64,000 nucleotides of DNA from contig JARGSG010000084.1 in the NCBI GenBank assembly GCA_030374805.1, positions 186,001 to 250,000 on the forward strand, given 5' to 3'. A program made the position numbers and the translations under genes. The notes beneath the pieces are model-generated. The model saw only the letters and a program-made list of their open reading frames with translations. It was not told the DNA's origin and ran no database searches. The stretch is from Gracilaria gracilis (lineage: Eukaryota; Rhodophyta; Florideophyceae; Gracilariales; Gracilariaceae). Shown one piece after another: positions 63,761 through 64,000 of the stretch. The stretch's first letter is position 1. Every line of letters starts with the position of its first letter.

Positions 63761-64000
63761 GGAAGAGAAGCGGAAGACGGAAGGACGGTGGGGAGGATGC
63801 TGAGGACAAGGGAAGGAGTGGAGAATATATTTGAGTTTAAATCACGTGCTTTTTGTTCAAACGGGGAACGCATGGACACGTCGACCTTGACGCCAGGGTT
63901 CAACCCTGATTATTCACCACTGAAAATAATGCTGTGGATTGACAACGATATATCTGTACACTTGTCTGATCTCGGCCGACGACGCGCAAAATTCTCTATG
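63761..64000. other. Upstream flank of the transposase, window end
   Basis: Presumably the promoter region and possibly the right terminal region of the element. Minus-strand frames here (63301-63903) overlap the transposase N-terminus in another phase and are not accepted. Confidence 0.4.

Overview
This window is eukaryotic nuclear DNA. It carries a SIN3 co-repressor, a mitochondrial DnaJ, a bZIP factor and a tail-anchored coiled-coil protein, and it holds degenerate eukaryotic transposons with short GT-AG introns (100 and 101 bp where they can be read). Long intronless genes beside large retrotransposon-filled blocks suggest a florideophyte red alga such as Chondrus. That is inference; no ribosomal or organelle sequence here fixes the taxon.

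Layout. (1) 1-2328 is gene-poor, with the 3' tail of a dead non-LTR retrotransposon. (2) 2329-15968 is a compact GC-rich gene island: SIN3 (-) divergent from DnaJ (+), DnaJ convergent with a bZIP gene (-) that has an apparent N-terminal ubiquitin-like domain, then a coiled-coil/membrane-anchor gene (-) and a spliced gene of unknown function (-). Microsatellites flank the last gene. (3) 16000-21985 is AT-richer, with a pogo-like transposase remnant and a probable solo LTR. (4) 21986-36093 is a nested retrotransposon complex. A 12.8-kb minus-strand Ty3/gypsy chromovirus (LTRs 23264-23764 and 35587-36093) has a large plus-strand antisense coding region between pol and its 3' LTR. A pogo/Tigger element with TA target duplication interrupts that antisense region. 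Beside it is a third LTR copy carrying an internal inversion and a solo LTR of another family.

(5) 36094-48900 holds piggyBac transposase fragments, a second probable solo LTR, a wrecked SLC13/PHO-type phosphate transporter pseudogene and decayed coding DNA of unknown origin. (6) 48300-57460 is dominated by a family of 73-74-bp near-palindromic hairpins. Some lie singly, some as two ~134-bp-unit tandem arrays, and some inside a ~1.26-kb duplicated segment. Two decayed copies of an unknown coiled-coil gene sit among them. (7) 57461-64000 looks like one large DNA transposon: a spliced accessory-type gene (+) convergent with a broken CACTA/Plavaka-like transposase (-).

The intact cellular genes are confined to 2329-15968. 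SIN3 and bZIP would act in transcription, DnaJ in mitochondrial protein folding. Nothing suggests a shared pathway beyond possible co-expression from the SIN3/DnaJ bidirectional promoter. Most of the rest is mobile-element sediment. The least explained items are the ubiquitin-like/bZIP fusion, the antisense protein of the chromovirus, the hairpin family, and a structurally conserved stem-loop in three related LTRs.
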